64,000 bases of DNA. Source: Planctomycetota bacterium (lineage in GTDB: Bacteria > Planctomycetota > MHYJ01 > WSZJ01 > JACPWG01). The stretch is taken from assembly GCA_016197205.1 (NCBI GenBank), contig JACPWG010000049.1, positions 1 to 64,000 on the forward strand, read 5' to 3'. The notes below the pieces were generated by a model. It did not search any database. It saw nothing but the letters and a program-made list of their open reading frames with translations, and had not been told where the DNA came from. Made by a program: the position numbers and the translations under genes. Shown here one piece after another: positions 1 through 9,363 of the stretch; position 1 is the stretch's first letter; each line of letters begins with the position of its first letter.

Positions 1-1
1 G

Positions 2-19
2 CTGATCCTTACCCACAAC
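2..19 (+). repeat. IS left terminal inverted repeat
   Basis: CTGATCCTTACCCACAAC, matching the right end at 16 of 18 positions and similar to the CTGACTCTTATACACAA end of IS50. It contains the transposase stop codon. Confidence 0.8.
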
Positions 20-1955
20 CATCATCGCGGGACACCGGCACCCGGCTCGGGTCGATCATCGGACTCAGATAGGACCACACACCCGTGATATCCGCCAGTC
101 GCTCAAGCCCACGCCAAAGACACTCGGTGCCCGGCTCGCCATCCGATTTGCGCCCAAGGAAGCCCCCGAGCGTCCCCACCATTCTAACGGCCTCGTGCAG
201 TGTGGGCGGGTTGGGCGGGGGAATCGGCTTGCGCTTGACCCAGCCTACCAATGCTTTCCATTCCCCCTCCGCGAAGAAGACCGTACACGGTGAGTCCGGA
301 GTCTCGCGGCCGAGTTTCGTCAAATGATGAATTCGCCACGCCACGACCATGTCGATCGCCAGACAGGCCCCCAGTCCTTCGGCTGTATGCAACTGCCGGT
401 CCTCTATCCGGCAGCCCGATTTCAAAGTGCGATGCCACACCTCGATGCCCCATCGCTGCGTGTACAGCCTGAGAACACGCTGGGCTTGCGCATCGTCGTT
501 CACGTCCATCGTGGTCAGGAGCATCCACTCGATCGGCTCGGTCCCCACCGGACCGTCGATCTCGCACGCATACACGGCTCGCACGCGGACGCTCCCGAGT
601 TTTCTCTTCCCCCCTGGCGGCACCAGCTCCACCGAGGCGTACCGAATGGCGAGTCGCGCAACCCGCTCCGCGCGGTTCCCTCGACGCGGCACGACGAGTT
701 CCTGTTCGCCCGCCACCGGCGCGTTCGCCATAACCTCCCAGAGATGGCCGTGCTCCACCTTCCGCTGCCGCGTCCGCTCGGCGCGGATCAAGAGCCCCGG
801 ACCTCCGACCTCCGACCGCGCCGCCACGAACAGCTCATAGATGTCCGACTCCCGGTCGCCGGTGACCAGGATTAGCGTCTTCGGGCAACGCTTCTGCACC
901 TTCGCTACCGCTTCATAGCTCATCAGCCACCGGTAGCTCTCTTTTTCCTCGATGGGTTTTGTTTCGCATCCCTCGCTCGTGTCATACGTCTCCGGGAGCC
1001 GCGCCCAGCAGATCTCGTCCAACACCCCCAGCGGCAGGCCGGTTTCGGTGAAGGCCAGCGTGCTGTGCAGATGCAGGCCGATTGCACCGTCCACGGCGGT
1101 ATTGATCGGCCCCAGGCCGGTGGTCCCGCGATGCGTCGAGTAGTTCAGGGTGGTCGTGTCCTGGACCGCCAGCACAACGGGGTGCTCCGCCATGCGCGCC
1201 ACCGTCTGCTCGCAGTGCGGGCGCAACACGGTCTCCAGATTGATCCGCTCGTTCTGCATGAGGCGATACACTGCTTTCGTTTTCGCCAAGCTGCCGCACG
1301 CATCAGGAATGCTGGACTGCGGGCGCGCGTAAAAATCGCGGGCGACGAGGCACAGCCGCTTTCGGAGGCGTTCGTCTTCCACCTGCGCACCGCCGAACTC
1401 CTCTTCCGCCCAGTCTATCGCAGTGGGCTTCGGAGGCAACGACATTCGCTTCGGCGGTTCGACGCAGAGTACGTCCCGCCACTCCCGGCAGAGCGGATAC
1501 ACGTAGACGTCCTTGACCGGCGCCGTCGCCTCGTGGGTCCGATCCTGACGGCCACGGCCCTGGGTCTCGCCCACGCGGAGCCAATTCGCCGCGCGATAGC
1601 AGGTCCCCTCGAAGCGCAGCTTTTCAACGTAGGTTTCGACCAGCACCGGCTCGTAGCCGTACCGTGCGCGCCAGTCCGGGGCCAAGCGCTCCACGGCCAT
1701 ACCCAGAGCGTGCGAAGCCAGGTTCTTCACACAGACCGTGGGAGGAATCAGGAAGCGACTGTTGCATACCACGCGGGGAAGATTTCGCTCCCGCGCCGCT
1801 GAGCTCCACTGGATATGCTGGTCCCTCGCGGCGACGGACCAGGCCGCGGCGCTGAAGCTCAAGGCGCCCACGAAGCCGTGCCGCTCGCTATGGATGAGGT
1901 ATCGGAGCTGGGCGCCGCACAGCGGCCCGGCGCCCAGGTAGTGATGGTCCTGCAT
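9..1955 (-). CDS. IS4 family transposase with N-terminal DUF4338 (DruA-like) domain
   Basis: The 648-residue product has a DUF4338 region at about 1-165 (HHYLGAGPLCGAQLRY, then CYRAANW). A Tn5-type DNA-binding domain follows from about 178 (WAEEEFGG) and then a DDE catalytic core. Visible catalytic residues are Asp near 266 (AVQDTTT), Asp near 367 (VTGDRESD) and Glu near 505 in the Y-2-R-3-E-6-K signature (YTQRWGIE...K). It would cut and join the element ends. The reading frame stays open upstream to 2135 and still encodes DUF4338-like residues (RVTIQPIASRR...), but has no ATG, GTG or TTG there. A CTG at 2043-2045 is the only near-start, so the given ATG probably truncates the protein. Confidence 0.88.
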   Translation of the reverse strand: MQDHHYLGAGPLCGAQLRYLIHSERHGFVGALSFSAAAWSVAARDQHIQWSSAARERNLPRVVCNSRFLIPPTVCVKNLASHALGMAVERLAPDWRARYGYEPVLVETYVEKLRFEGTCYRAANWLRVGETQGRGRQDRTHEATAPVKDVYVYPLCREWRDVLCVEPPKRMSLPPKPTAIDWAEEEFGGAQVEDERLRKRLCLVARDFYARPQSSIPDACGSLAKTKAVYRLMQNERINLETVLRPHCEQTVARMAEHPVVLAVQDTTTLNYSTHRGTTGLGPINTAVDGAIGLHLHSTLAFTETGLPLGVLDEICWARLPETYDTSEGCETKPIEEKESYRWLMSYEAVAKVQKRCPKTLILVTGDRESDIYELFVAARSEVGGPGLLIRAERTRQRKVEHGHLWEVMANAPVAGEQELVVPRRGNRAERVARLAIRYASVELVPPGGKRKLGSVRVRAVYACEIDGPVGTEPIEWMLLTTMDVNDDAQAQRVLRLYTQRWGIEVWHRTLKSGCRIEDRQLHTAEGLGACLAIDMVVAWRIHHLTKLGRETPDSPCTVFFAEGEWKALVGWVKRKPIPPPNPPTLHEAVRMVGTLGGFLGRKSDGEPGTECLWRGLERLADITGVWSYLSPMIDPSRVPVSRDDGCG

Positions 1956-2113
1956 CCAGGCTTTCCAGATGCGCGACGCGAGGCAGCGGCGACTCGCTAT
2001 GGGCTGGATCGTGACTCGACCGAGGGATGCGAGGTCGCAGTCCAGCGACGGTGGCGCCGCGACCGCTGGGGCCCGGCATGTTACCGGATGCGTGGGCCGG
2101 TGTCCAGCGAAAA

Positions 2114-2131
2114 GTTGTGGGTGACGATCAG
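2114..2131 (-). repeat. IS right terminal inverted repeat
   Basis: Reads GTTGTGGGTGACGATCAG on the plus strand, the inverted partner of 2-19. It lies upstream of the transposase gene, so it marks the promoter-proximal end. Confidence 0.8.
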
Positions 2132-2280
2132 GGGCTTACGGGTAACTGTGAATTGACCGTGCTGTGGTTGGAGAACGCCGACAATCGGCAAGACGTGTCG
2201 AATCTACCCAGCGCACTGTGGGCGGGGTTTACATTCAGGGGGACATCCACAACCGTGGCCGGATTCCAGCCGCCGCCTGC

Positions 2281-5200
2281 CTACCCCTCTCCCCGGATCA
2301 GCCCGATCAGCTCCGCGGTCGACAGCTTGCCCGCCTGGTCCGCGCCTTCCAGCACGCCGGCCACCAGGCCGCGCTTGTCCGCGTGCAGCGCCAGAATCTG
2401 CTCCTCGACGGTGCCCGCCGCCACCAGCCGGTACACGGTCACCGGCCGCGTCTGCCCAATCCGGTGCGCGCGGTCGGTCGCCTGGTCCTCCACCGCCGGG
2501 TTCCACCACGGATCCAAATGCACGACGTAGTCCGCCGCGGTCAGGTTCAAGCCCGTCCCGCCCGCCTTCAATGAAATCAGAAAGAGCTCGCCGTTCCCGC
2601 CCTGGAACGCGTCCACCGCCTCCTCGCGCGCTCGCGGCGGGGTCTGGCCATCCAAGTACTGATAGGGGATCTGCCGCGCGTCCAGGGCCTCCCGCACGAG
2701 CGCCAAATACCGAGTGAATTGGCTGAAGACCAGCGCGCGGTGATGGCCGGCGCGCAGCTCTTCGACGGTCTCCAGGAAGACGGTGAGCTTCGAAGACTCA
2801 GGCGCCGCGTCCGCGTGCACCAGCCGCGGATGGCAGGCGAGCTGCCGAAGGCGTGTCAGCGCGGCCAGCACTTGGAACCGCCGGTCCTCGCCGACTCCTT
2901 CACCAGCGCCGGCGCCGCCACCCTCGCCTCCAGCATCGACGGCGCCCGTCAATTGCGCAAGGGCCGCCAGCCGCGACTCGTCATAGAGCCGCCGCTCCTC
3001 CGCGCCGAGCTGGACGGTGAGTTGAATCTCGGTCCGCGGCGGCAGCTCGTCCAGGACCTCCGCCTTCGTGCGGCGCAATATGAACGGCCGCACCAGCCGC
3101 GCAAGCGCATGCCTCCGCCCCGCGTCTTTGTCCCGCTCTACGGGTCCCGCGAACTGCTCCCGGAAGCGGTCCCAGCTCCCGAACAGACCCGGGCAAATGG
3201 AACGGAAAAGGCTCCACAGCTCCGCCAAGCGGTTTTCGATCGGCGTGCCGGTCAATGCGAGCCGCCAGTCCGCGACGAGCCGCCGGATCGCGGACGCGGT
3301 CTTCGTGTGCGCGTTCTTCACGAACTGCGCCTCGTCGAGAATCAGCGTGCCCCAGCGTACCTTCTCCAGCCGGTCGGCGTCGCGCAGCACTAAGCCATAG
3401 CTCGCGACGACGACGTCCCCGGCGCGATACGCGTCCGCGCCGGCCTCGGTCTCACGGTCGGTCTCGCGATAAAGGATCGGATTCAACGTCGGCGCGAAAC
3501 GACGGGTCTCCCGGATCCAATTGGACCCCACGGACGTCGGCGCCACGACGAGCGCGGGCCCGCCCGGGGCGCGGTCGATCAGGACGCCGAGGGCCTGCAC
3601 GGTCTTCCCCAGCCCCATGTCGTCGGCCAGGCACCCGCCGACGCCCCACTCCGCGAGTCGCCGCAGCCAGCGGTAGCCTTCGAGCTGGTAGTCGCGCAGC
3701 TCGGCGGAAAGCGTGGCGGGCGGATTCGGCGAGAGCTGCATCGCCCGGTCGAAACGCTTGCGCATGTCCTCCCACGCCTCGCACGCGGCGACGACCCCGG
3801 CCTCGCGGAAAAGGTCCGAGATCACGGGCGCCGCGACCCGCCCGACCTGCAGGCCGCTCTCGGTCGAATGCGCGACGTCGGTCAGCTCGGCGAGCCGGTC
3901 GCGGAGCGATTGCGAAAGCTTGAGCAGCTTGCCGGCCGAGATCGGCACGTACCGCCGCCCCCGACGCAAGCTGTCGAGCACCGCGGTCAGGGGCACGGTC
4001 TCCCCGTCCAGCTCGATGGTCCCCGAGATCCCGAACCAGTCGCGGTCCTCCTTGACCTCGAGGTGCAGGTCCTTGGGCAGGGCCTCGCGCGTGACGAAGA
4101 TCTTCCGCCCGTCGGCCGGCCATTCCACGACCAGGTCCGCGCGCGACCGCGCTTCCAACCCGTCGAGGAAGTCGAGGGCCTCTTCGTCGTGGTAGAGCCG
4201 CCACTCGAACGGCCGGGAGGTGAGCAGGCCGTCGAGCCCCAGCTCGGTCGTCAGCTCGTGCGCGAGCGCCTCCTCGCGCTTGAGGTCGCGGCGAACGAGC
4301 AGTCGCTTCCCTGCCACGACCTCGGTGAGCACGGAAAGGCCGCCGCCGGGGACGTAGACGCCTGCGCCGTCGGGGACCGGCCGGGCGCGAAGCGCGGCGG
4401 TGACGCCGCCGACGCGCTCGGGGGTGAGCAGGAGCCGCAGCCTTCCGTCCGGGGGGACCGACTCGCCGCCGATTTCCGCGGGGAGGTCGATGGGCAGGAC
4501 GGCCTCGAGCTTCGGCACGCGGGCGAGCAGCTCCTCGGTGGCCTCCGCGGGAAAGCCCGCCTTCACGTCCCGGATCGCCGCCATCAGCCGGATCGCGGTG
4601 GGGCTCGCGGGCGCGACGAGGACCTCCGACTTTTCGCGATCGAAGAAAATGCAGCCGTCGGCGCAGGGGAAGAGATCCTTGCAGCCGTCGACCGGGCGCT
4701 CTTCGAGCGTCACGGCGAGCTTGAGCCCGCCCTTTTCCCTGGTCGCCGCCTTCAGGCGCAGCTCGGTCCGTCGCACGGCGACGTCGACGGGCGTGTCGCC
4801 ATTGTCCTGCCACGTCACGCAGGGATGGCCGACGAGGGCCAGGAGGGGCGAGACGAGCGCCGCTTCCGACCCGTCCGCATCCTCCTCGGAGGACCAGCCG
4901 AAGCGGGAATTCGCGTAGTAGCCGTGCGCGGCGGCCCGGTCCGCGGGTCCGATCTCCAATTCCCGGCGGTACAGGAGATCCTCGACCCGGAGCCGGCGAC
5001 CGGCGGTCCAGCCGCCGGCCTTCGACACCTTTTGCTCGAAGATCTGGAGTTCCAGTTTTTTCGCGACGCGCGACAACCGCCAAATCAGCCGGCTGGGGCG
5101 GGCCTTGTCCGCGACCTGGGCCGTGGACGGGCCCTGCACGACGCTGTCCAGTCGTCGAAGCGCGCGTTGCCAAGGCGGGGACGCCGCGTCCTCCGCGTAC

Positions 5201-6627
5201 GCACGCGTGACCGCGTGGTCGGCGACGCGGAGGGTCCGATGCACGCACTCGATGAGGCCCGCGAGGTGGTCGCAGGCCGCAGCGCCTCGGAGGTTGCACT
5301 CGCACCCTCCCTTCACATCGACTTTTTCGAGGTCGATTTGGAGGAAGAGCTGCCAGTGCTCCTGCCAGCGCTCGCGGAAGGAGGCGCAGAACCGGCCTTC
5401 GACGGGGTCCCAGCGCAGCCCCTGCATCGCCTGGGCGTACGCCCCTCGCTTGCCGCGTGCGCGCGCGGTCATGCCGGCGATCGCCTCTCCGAGCAGCTCG
5501 AGAGCGCGGGCCACGTCGGGCGCATGGGCCGCGGCCGCCTCCATGGGTGGCGCGAGCGAAAGCGCGGGGACGGTCGGCGTGGCGCGCGCGGGCCCTCGAC
5601 CGGTGGCGGACGGCAGGATGCGCTCGAGCCTCTCCTCGATTTCCTCCGGCGAGAGTCGCCCCGTCCGCCCCGTCCGCCCGGGTCGCAGCGCGGGGCCCCC
5701 AACGAGGCTTGAGCCGGGGGAGTCCATGGGCATGAAAAACGCGCCCTGCGGCCCCGTTTCCAGGCGGACGCCCGGCGTCTGGGTCAGGATCGGACCGAGG
5801 GGCCCGATCGGCGCGTTCGCGAGAAGCGGGAGGCAGCGGGCGAGGGCATGCAGGGCCTGCCGGGCGGCGGTCAACGGACCGGCGAGCTCCGAGCCGCACA
5901 CGGCCTCCAACGCGTCCTGGATTCGCTTTTCGTCCGCTGCTCGGGTCGGCGTCGAGCCGACGGCGAAGGGTTCAATGGCATACTTTTTTTTGCCAAAGTC
6001 CGTGCACGAGACGAGCAGCTCGCCCGTGAAGGCCCGGTCCTTGATGATTTTCCGATCGAGGTGAAAGCCGCTGACGAAGCTCCCTTGCGCGGGCCCCTGG
6101 TCCTGGACGACGCCGGAACGGCCGAGCCGGAGGCGCTCGCACGCCGCGATGGTGGCATGGTCCATGAGGGCCACGCTCGGCGGCAGGAGTTTTCCGTTGG
6201 GCCAGAAAAGCTCGAGTGCGGAGGGATCGGCATCGAACGGCAGGAAGGGGAGGAACCGGTGTCCCGGGACGAGGAAGTGGCGGGCCCGCTCGTCGGGCAT
6301 GAGGCGGATGACGAAGCGAAGACGCCGAGCGAGTATGCCGGGCGTGTAGTACCGGCCGTCCCAGCAGGCCACGGACGGGTGGCGGCCCAGGCGTTCGGCG
6401 ACGTCCGACTCCGCAAGTGCGCGGGCCGCGGACGGGGCGGCTCCGGCATGACGCAGCGCTTCCAGGGCATGGGCGGCGGTGAAAGGCTCGGCTTGGGCGA
6501 GGGCCCATTGCGAGAGCGTGGCGTCGACGGACGGAGGAGTGTCGGTCGATGCGTCGGTCGGCTCAGCCATGGCGGCGGCGACGAGGGCGGCACCGTCCGA
6601 GGCCTCCACTGTTTGCTTGTCAGCCAA
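2281..6627 (-). CDS. SNF2-family DEAD/DEAH-like helicase with SWIM zinc finger
   Basis: A 1448-residue ATP-dependent DNA translocase of the Swi2/Snf2 superfamily, probably cytoplasmic and acting on DNA-protein complexes. A SWIM zinc finger lies near residue 440 (CECN...CDHL). The helicase core fills about 960-1440 with Walker A DDMGLGKT near 1000, motif II DEAQ near 1096, motif III TGTPIENR, and the C-terminal motifs KAGGTGLNL and DRAHRIGQ. The long middle region is a mix of beta-rich segments common in bacterial SWIM-SNF2 proteins. The start is TTG at 6627, chosen because GAGGAG lies 8 bases upstream and a promoter-like TTTCAC-17-TATACT lies at 6673-6701. It is transcribed towards the IS element. 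The specific cellular target is unknown. Confidence 0.93.
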   Translation of the reverse strand: MADKQTVEASDGAALVAAAMAEPTDASTDTPPSVDATLSQWALAQAEPFTAAHALEALRHAGAAPSAARALAESDVAERLGRHPSVACWDGRYYTPGILARRLRFVIRLMPDERARHFLVPGHRFLPFLPFDADPSALELFWPNGKLLPPSVALMDHATIAACERLRLGRSGVVQDQGPAQGSFVSGFHLDRKIIKDRAFTGELLVSCTDFGKKKYAIEPFAVGSTPTRAADEKRIQDALEAVCGSELAGPLTAARQALHALARCLPLLANAPIGPLGPILTQTPGVRLETGPQGAFFMPMDSPGSSLVGGPALRPGRTGRTGRLSPEEIEERLERILPSATGRGPARATPTVPALSLAPPMEAAAAHAPDVARALELLGEAIAGMTARARGKRGAYAQAMQGLRWDPVEGRFCASFRERWQEHWQLFLQIDLEKVDVKGGCECNLRGAAACDHLAGLIECVHRTLRVADHAVTRAYAEDAASPPWQRALRRLDSVVQGPSTAQVADKARPSRLIWRLSRVAKKLELQIFEQKVSKAGGWTAGRRLRVEDLLYRRELEIGPADRAAAHGYYANSRFGWSSEEDADGSEAALVSPLLALVGHPCVTWQDNGDTPVDVAVRRTELRLKAATREKGGLKLAVTLEERPVDGCKDLFPCADGCIFFDREKSEVLVAPASPTAIRLMAAIRDVKAGFPAEATEELLARVPKLEAVLPIDLPAEIGGESVPPDGRLRLLLTPERVGGVTAALRARPVPDGAGVYVPGGGLSVLTEVVAGKRLLVRRDLKREEALAHELTTELGLDGLLTSRPFEWRLYHDEEALDFLDGLEARSRADLVVEWPADGRKIFVTREALPKDLHLEVKEDRDWFGISGTIELDGETVPLTAVLDSLRRGRRYVPISAGKLLKLSQSLRDRLAELTDVAHSTESGLQVGRVAAPVISDLFREAGVVAACEAWEDMRKRFDRAMQLSPNPPATLSAELRDYQLEGYRWLRRLAEWGVGGCLADDMGLGKTVQALGVLIDRAPGGPALVVAPTSVGSNWIRETRRFAPTLNPILYRETDRETEAGADAYRAGDVVVASYGLVLRDADRLEKVRWGTLILDEAQFVKNAHTKTASAIRRLVADWRLALTGTPIENRLAELWSLFRSICPGLFGSWDRFREQFAGPVERDKDAGRRHALARLVRPFILRRTKAEVLDELPPRTEIQLTVQLGAEERRLYDESRLAALAQLTGAVDAGGEGGGAGAGEGVGEDRRFQVLAALTRLRQLACHPRLVHADAAPESSKLTVFLETVEELRAGHHRALVFSQFTRYLALVREALDARQIPYQYLDGQTPPRAREEAVDAFQGGNGELFLISLKAGGTGLNLTAADYVVHLDPWWNPAVEDQATDRAHRIGQTRPVTVYRLVAAGTVEEQILALHADKRGLVAGVLEGADQAGKLSTAELIGLIRGEG

Positions 6628-6672
6628 GACTCAACTCCTCGCAGGGTCCGATAACGCCGAAATCGGGGAGGC

Positions 6673-6701
6673 AGTATACGCATTGCGGGCGAGAAGTGAA
6701 A
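6673..6701 (-). promoter_or_regulatory. Putative sigma-70 promoter for the SNF2 gene
   Basis: On the minus strand TTTCAC (6701-6696) and TATACT (6678-6673) are separated by 17 bases, giving a leader of about 40 bases before the TTG start at 6627. Confidence 0.5.
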
Positions 6702-6796
6702 GGGGAAAATCGGTCAGGGAGGCGCGTGGAAGCCGCACCCTGGGCCCTCGGCCGGACTCGCGAAAAACCGCCCCGGGCAGCGGCCGGGCGGCGGCG

Positions 6797-7513
6797 TCAC
6801 TCGCAGTACGGCGGCTCTCCCGAGGGCGGAGGGGCGGCGTCCTTGAGCCACCGATCGGGGAGCGGGTCCCACCCGGAGAGCGGGCCGTCCTCCCCCGCGC
6901 TCGCGCTCGCGCTCGTGCGCGCGGCCGTGTCAGTCGCGAGTGCGAGCAGCCGCGCGAACTGCACGTCGCCCTCGAGCCGCGCCGTGGCCTCCCGCAGGAA
7001 CGGCGTCGCCTCCTCCCAACGGCCGCACAGGCACAGGGCGTAGCCGACGAGGTAGGCGCTGTTCGCCCGCGGGCCGCCGCCGCTCTCGGCCGCGTCGTAG
7101 GCCTCCTGGAACCAACCGATGGCGTCCCCGGACCGGGCCAGCATGGACAAGGAGACGCCGCACATGAGCGCGGTCCAGTACCTGTCCCCCTGCGCGTCCC
7201 AGTTTTGTTTGAACACGGTCAGGGCCTCGCCCCAGCGGTTGAGCCCGGTCAGACAAAGGCCGAGGCTGTGCAGAAGATTCGGATCGTCGGCGCGGAGCGC
7301 CAGGGCGCGCCGGAGGTAGGAAACCGCCTGGCCGTGATGCCCCAGCAGATGGAGCACGAGGCCGTAGTGGGCCAGCACCTCGTAGCGCTCGCCGCCGTCG
7401 ACCAGTATCCCTTCCAGCGACGCGCGCGCGGCCTCCAGGTCCCCACGCTCGGCCAGCGCGGCGGAGACGTGGAGCGCAGCCTCCACTCGATCGTCGCGAG
7501 CTTGTTCGTCCAT
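6797..7513 (-). CDS. TPR-repeat protein
   Basis: The 238-residue product starts MDEQARDDRVEAAL and consists of tetratricopeptide-like helices: AHYGLVLHLLGHHGQAVSYL, then LLHSLGLCLTGLNRWGEAL and LVGYALCLCGRWEEAT. It ends in a low-complexity Ala/Ser/Pro tail. No signal peptide or membrane segment is seen, so a cytoplasmic scaffold role is inferred. The open frame extends further upstream, but that extension is basic low-complexity sequence and the ATG at 7513 begins the repeat-like region. It is divergent from the oxidase gene at 7785. No specific function can be assigned. Confidence 0.75.
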   Translation of the reverse strand: MDEQARDDRVEAALHVSAALAERGDLEAARASLEGILVDGGERYEVLAHYGLVLHLLGHHGQAVSYLRRALALRADDPNLLHSLGLCLTGLNRWGEALTVFKQNWDAQGDRYWTALMCGVSLSMLARSGDAIGWFQEAYDAAESGGGPRANSAYLVGYALCLCGRWEEATPFLREATARLEGDVQFARLLALATDTAARTSASASAGEDGPLSGWDPLPDRWLKDAAPPPSGEPPYCE

Positions 7514-7706
7514 GAGACAGGTCGACCTCGAAGGGCGTGACCTGGGACCCGAGGCGCGGCGTGGCGCACGCGCAAAAGGGACTGCGTGCCCTAGGACCTC
7601 GCGGCTCCTGGGTGCGCGGGCGCTTGACAGGCGAGGGAGGCGCCGATCCACGCGCGGAGCGAGTCTACTCGCCGAAGCAAGGCGAAAGCAAGGCGAATCG
7701 CGCGCC

Positions 7707-7736
7707 TTGACAGGCGCACGAGGGGCAGCGTACAGT
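7707..7736 (+). promoter_or_regulatory. Putative sigma-70 promoter of the FAD oxidase gene
   Basis: TTGACA at 7707-7712 and TACAGT at 7731-7736 are spaced by 18 bases, about 50 bases before the ATG at 7785. A second TTGACA at 7624-7629 has no good -10 partner. Confidence 0.5.
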
Positions 7737-7784
7737 TGCGGACTCCGAGTCGCACGGCACGCACCTCGTCGCGCGGAATTCGAA

Positions 7785-8930
7785 ATGGAAGACAAGTACG
7801 ACGTCGCCATCCTGGGGCTCGGCGCGCACGGAGGCGCGGCCGCCTATCACCTGGCCAGGCGGGGAGCGCGCGTGATCGGCTTCGAGCGATTCACGCGCGG
7901 GCACGACCGCGGTTCGTCGCACGGCCTCACGCGGATCATCCGCAAGGCCTATTTCGAGCATCCCGCCTACGTCCCCCTGCTGTTGCGCGCCTACGAGCTC
8001 TGGCGGGACCTCGAAAGGGAGAGCGGCCGTACGCTGCTCCGCGTCACGGGCGGTTACCTCATCGGTCGGAGAGACAGCCCCCTCGTCGCAGGCGGCGAGC
8101 GGGCGGCGCGGGAGCACCGGCTCGCCTTCGAGCTTGTGGAAAACGCCGAGCTGCGGCGGCGCCTGCCTCTGCTTGCAGTCCGGCCGGACGAAGTCGGCCT
8201 CTTCGAGCCGGACGCGGGGACGCTCGCGCCCGAGGACTGCGTGGGCGCCCACCTCGAGCTGGCCGAACGCCATGGCGCGAAGCTGCGCTTCGAACGCGCC
8301 GTCAAGGACTGGGCGCCGGCGGGGGACGCGGTGGAGGTGCGGCTCGCCGACGGTGGCTCGGTGCGCGCTTCGCAGCTCGTGCTCGCCCCCGGCGCATGGA
8401 TCGGCGGCCTCTGGCGCTTCGACCCCGCGCTCCTCATCGAGCGGCTCGTCATCTGCTGGTTCGACTCGACCGACGCCGCGGTGCACGCCGCCTTCCGCGC
8501 GCACCGGCACCCGGTCTTCATCTGGGACCTCGACGGCGAGACTTTCTACCTCTGCCCCGCGGTCGGCGACGAGGGGGCCAAGATGGCCGTGCATCACAGC
8601 CGCGTCGCGACCGACCCGGACCACGTGGCCCCCGTCGACGCCGAAGACGTCCGGCGCATGTCCGAGCGCGCGCGGCGAGCCATTCCCGGACTGGACCGCT
8701 TCCTCCGCGCGAAAACCTGCCTCTACACGACCACCGCGGACGAGCACTTCATTCTGGGCCGCCATCCCGCCTTCCCCCAGGTGCTCCTCGCCTCCGCGTG
8801 CTCGGGACACGGGTTCAAGTTCGCAAGCGTCGTCGGCGAGATTCTGGCCGACTTGTGCCTCGCGGGCAGGACGGCGCTCCCGATCGAGTTCCTCCGCCCC
8901 GAGCGGCCGGAGCTACGGCGAATACCCTAG
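7785..8930 (+). CDS. FAD-dependent amine oxidase, monomeric sarcosine oxidase / N-methyltryptophan oxidase type
   Basis: The 381-residue flavoprotein belongs to the DAO/MSOX family. The N-terminal dinucleotide-binding loop is ILGLGAHGGAAAYHLARRG followed by the acidic strand end GFERF. The C-terminal part holds CLYTTTADEHFI, whose Cys matches the residue that binds FAD covalently in monomeric sarcosine oxidase, and SGHGFKFA, a family signature. The expected reaction is oxidative demethylation or deamination of an N-methyl amino acid, giving H2O2. The start at 7785 places the FAD loop about ten residues from the N-terminus; the longer open frame upstream contains the putative promoter. Exact substrate cannot be read from sequence. 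Confidence 0.9.
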   Translation: MEDKYDVAILGLGAHGGAAAYHLARRGARVIGFERFTRGHDRGSSHGLTRIIRKAYFEHPAYVPLLLRAYELWRDLERESGRTLLRVTGGYLIGRRDSPLVAGGERAAREHRLAFELVENAELRRRLPLLAVRPDEVGLFEPDAGTLAPEDCVGAHLELAERHGAKLRFERAVKDWAPAGDAVEVRLADGGSVRASQLVLAPGAWIGGLWRFDPALLIERLVICWFDSTDAAVHAAFRAHRHPVFIWDLDGETFYLCPAVGDEGAKMAVHHSRVATDPDHVAPVDAEDVRRMSERARRAIPGLDRFLRAKTCLYTTTADEHFILGRHPAFPQVLLASACSGHGFKFASVVGEILADLCLAGRTALPIEFLRPERPELRRIP

Positions 8931-8997
8931 TGGGGCTTCAATCTAGGTTCTGTGGGTTCTTGGTGGCTCTCGCGGCCCTGACCCGCCTCGAACGCGG

Positions 8998-9095
8998 GGG
9001 GGGGCGGGCCTCCGGCCCGCGCAGCGGGGCCCCGCGGGCCGCGCCCCCAGGAGCCTCGAGGTCCGAGTCTGCGCAGTTATTTTTGCGCGGGCGCT
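8998..9095 (+). repeat. Modular palindromic repeat, copy 1
   Basis: It contains the hairpin GGGCCTCCGGCCC and the module CCCCCAGGAGCC...TGCGCAGTTATTTTTGCG. The second part matches 14426-14479 at nearly every position and, more weakly, 53611-53670. Confidence 0.65.
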
Positions 9096-9096
9096 A

Positions 9097-9180
9097 ACGC
9101 GGGTTGCCGCAACCAAAGACGAACACGGGCGCGACGCTTGTGGCGCACCTCACCCCGACCCTCTCCCCTACGGGGGAATC
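9097..9180 (+). repeat. Dispersed repeat shared with 20363-20445
   Basis: It runs from ACGCGGGTTGCCGCAACCAA through GACGCTTGTGGC to CCCCGACCCTCTCCCCTACG, and is close to 90% identical to the copy upstream of the chimeric NACHT gene. The CCCCGACCCTCTCCC core resembles intergenic repeats common in high-GC genomes. Confidence 0.65.
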
Positions 9181-9363
9181 GCATCTCCTGCCGCCCGACG
9201 CTCCGCCCGAAAGCGGAACGACGAAGGGCGGCCTCCGCCTGCCGGCACTGCGCCCGCACTCCATACCTGCCCGGACCGCATCCCCCGCCGTCGTCCCGAT
9301 CCCCGAAAAAGCGGGCGCACGCTCTCCGCCATTTGCCAACGAACCCTTTGAACGGAGATGCGG

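Larger units (their letters stand above)
2..2131 (-). mobile_element. IS4 family (IS50/Tn5-like) insertion sequence
   Basis: The element is bounded by imperfect 18-bp inverted repeats, CTGATCCTTACCCACAAC at 2-19 and the reverse complement of CTGATCGTCACCCACAAC at 2114-2131 (16 of 18 match). These closely resemble the outer ends of IS50/Tn5. One transposase gene fills the interior and its TAA stop lies inside the left repeat. IS4 elements of this group usually duplicate 9 bp of target. The right flank (2132-2140) ends in G and the single base left of the element is G, which is compatible, but the window edge prevents a real check. The element sits 150 bp downstream of the helicase gene and does not interrupt it. 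Confidence 0.85.
8931..9363. other. Intergenic region with two dispersed repeats
   Basis: No coding sequence is convincing here. It holds one copy of the modular palindromic repeat (8998-9095) and one copy of a repeat shared with 20363-20445 (9097-9180). The last 12 bases carry the ribosome-binding site of the JAMM gene. Confidence 0.6.

Noticed and set aside
3452..5899. 815-aa minus-strand open frame inside the SNF2 gene
   Set aside because: Arg/Pro/Ala-rich low-complexity shadow of the helicase in another frame.
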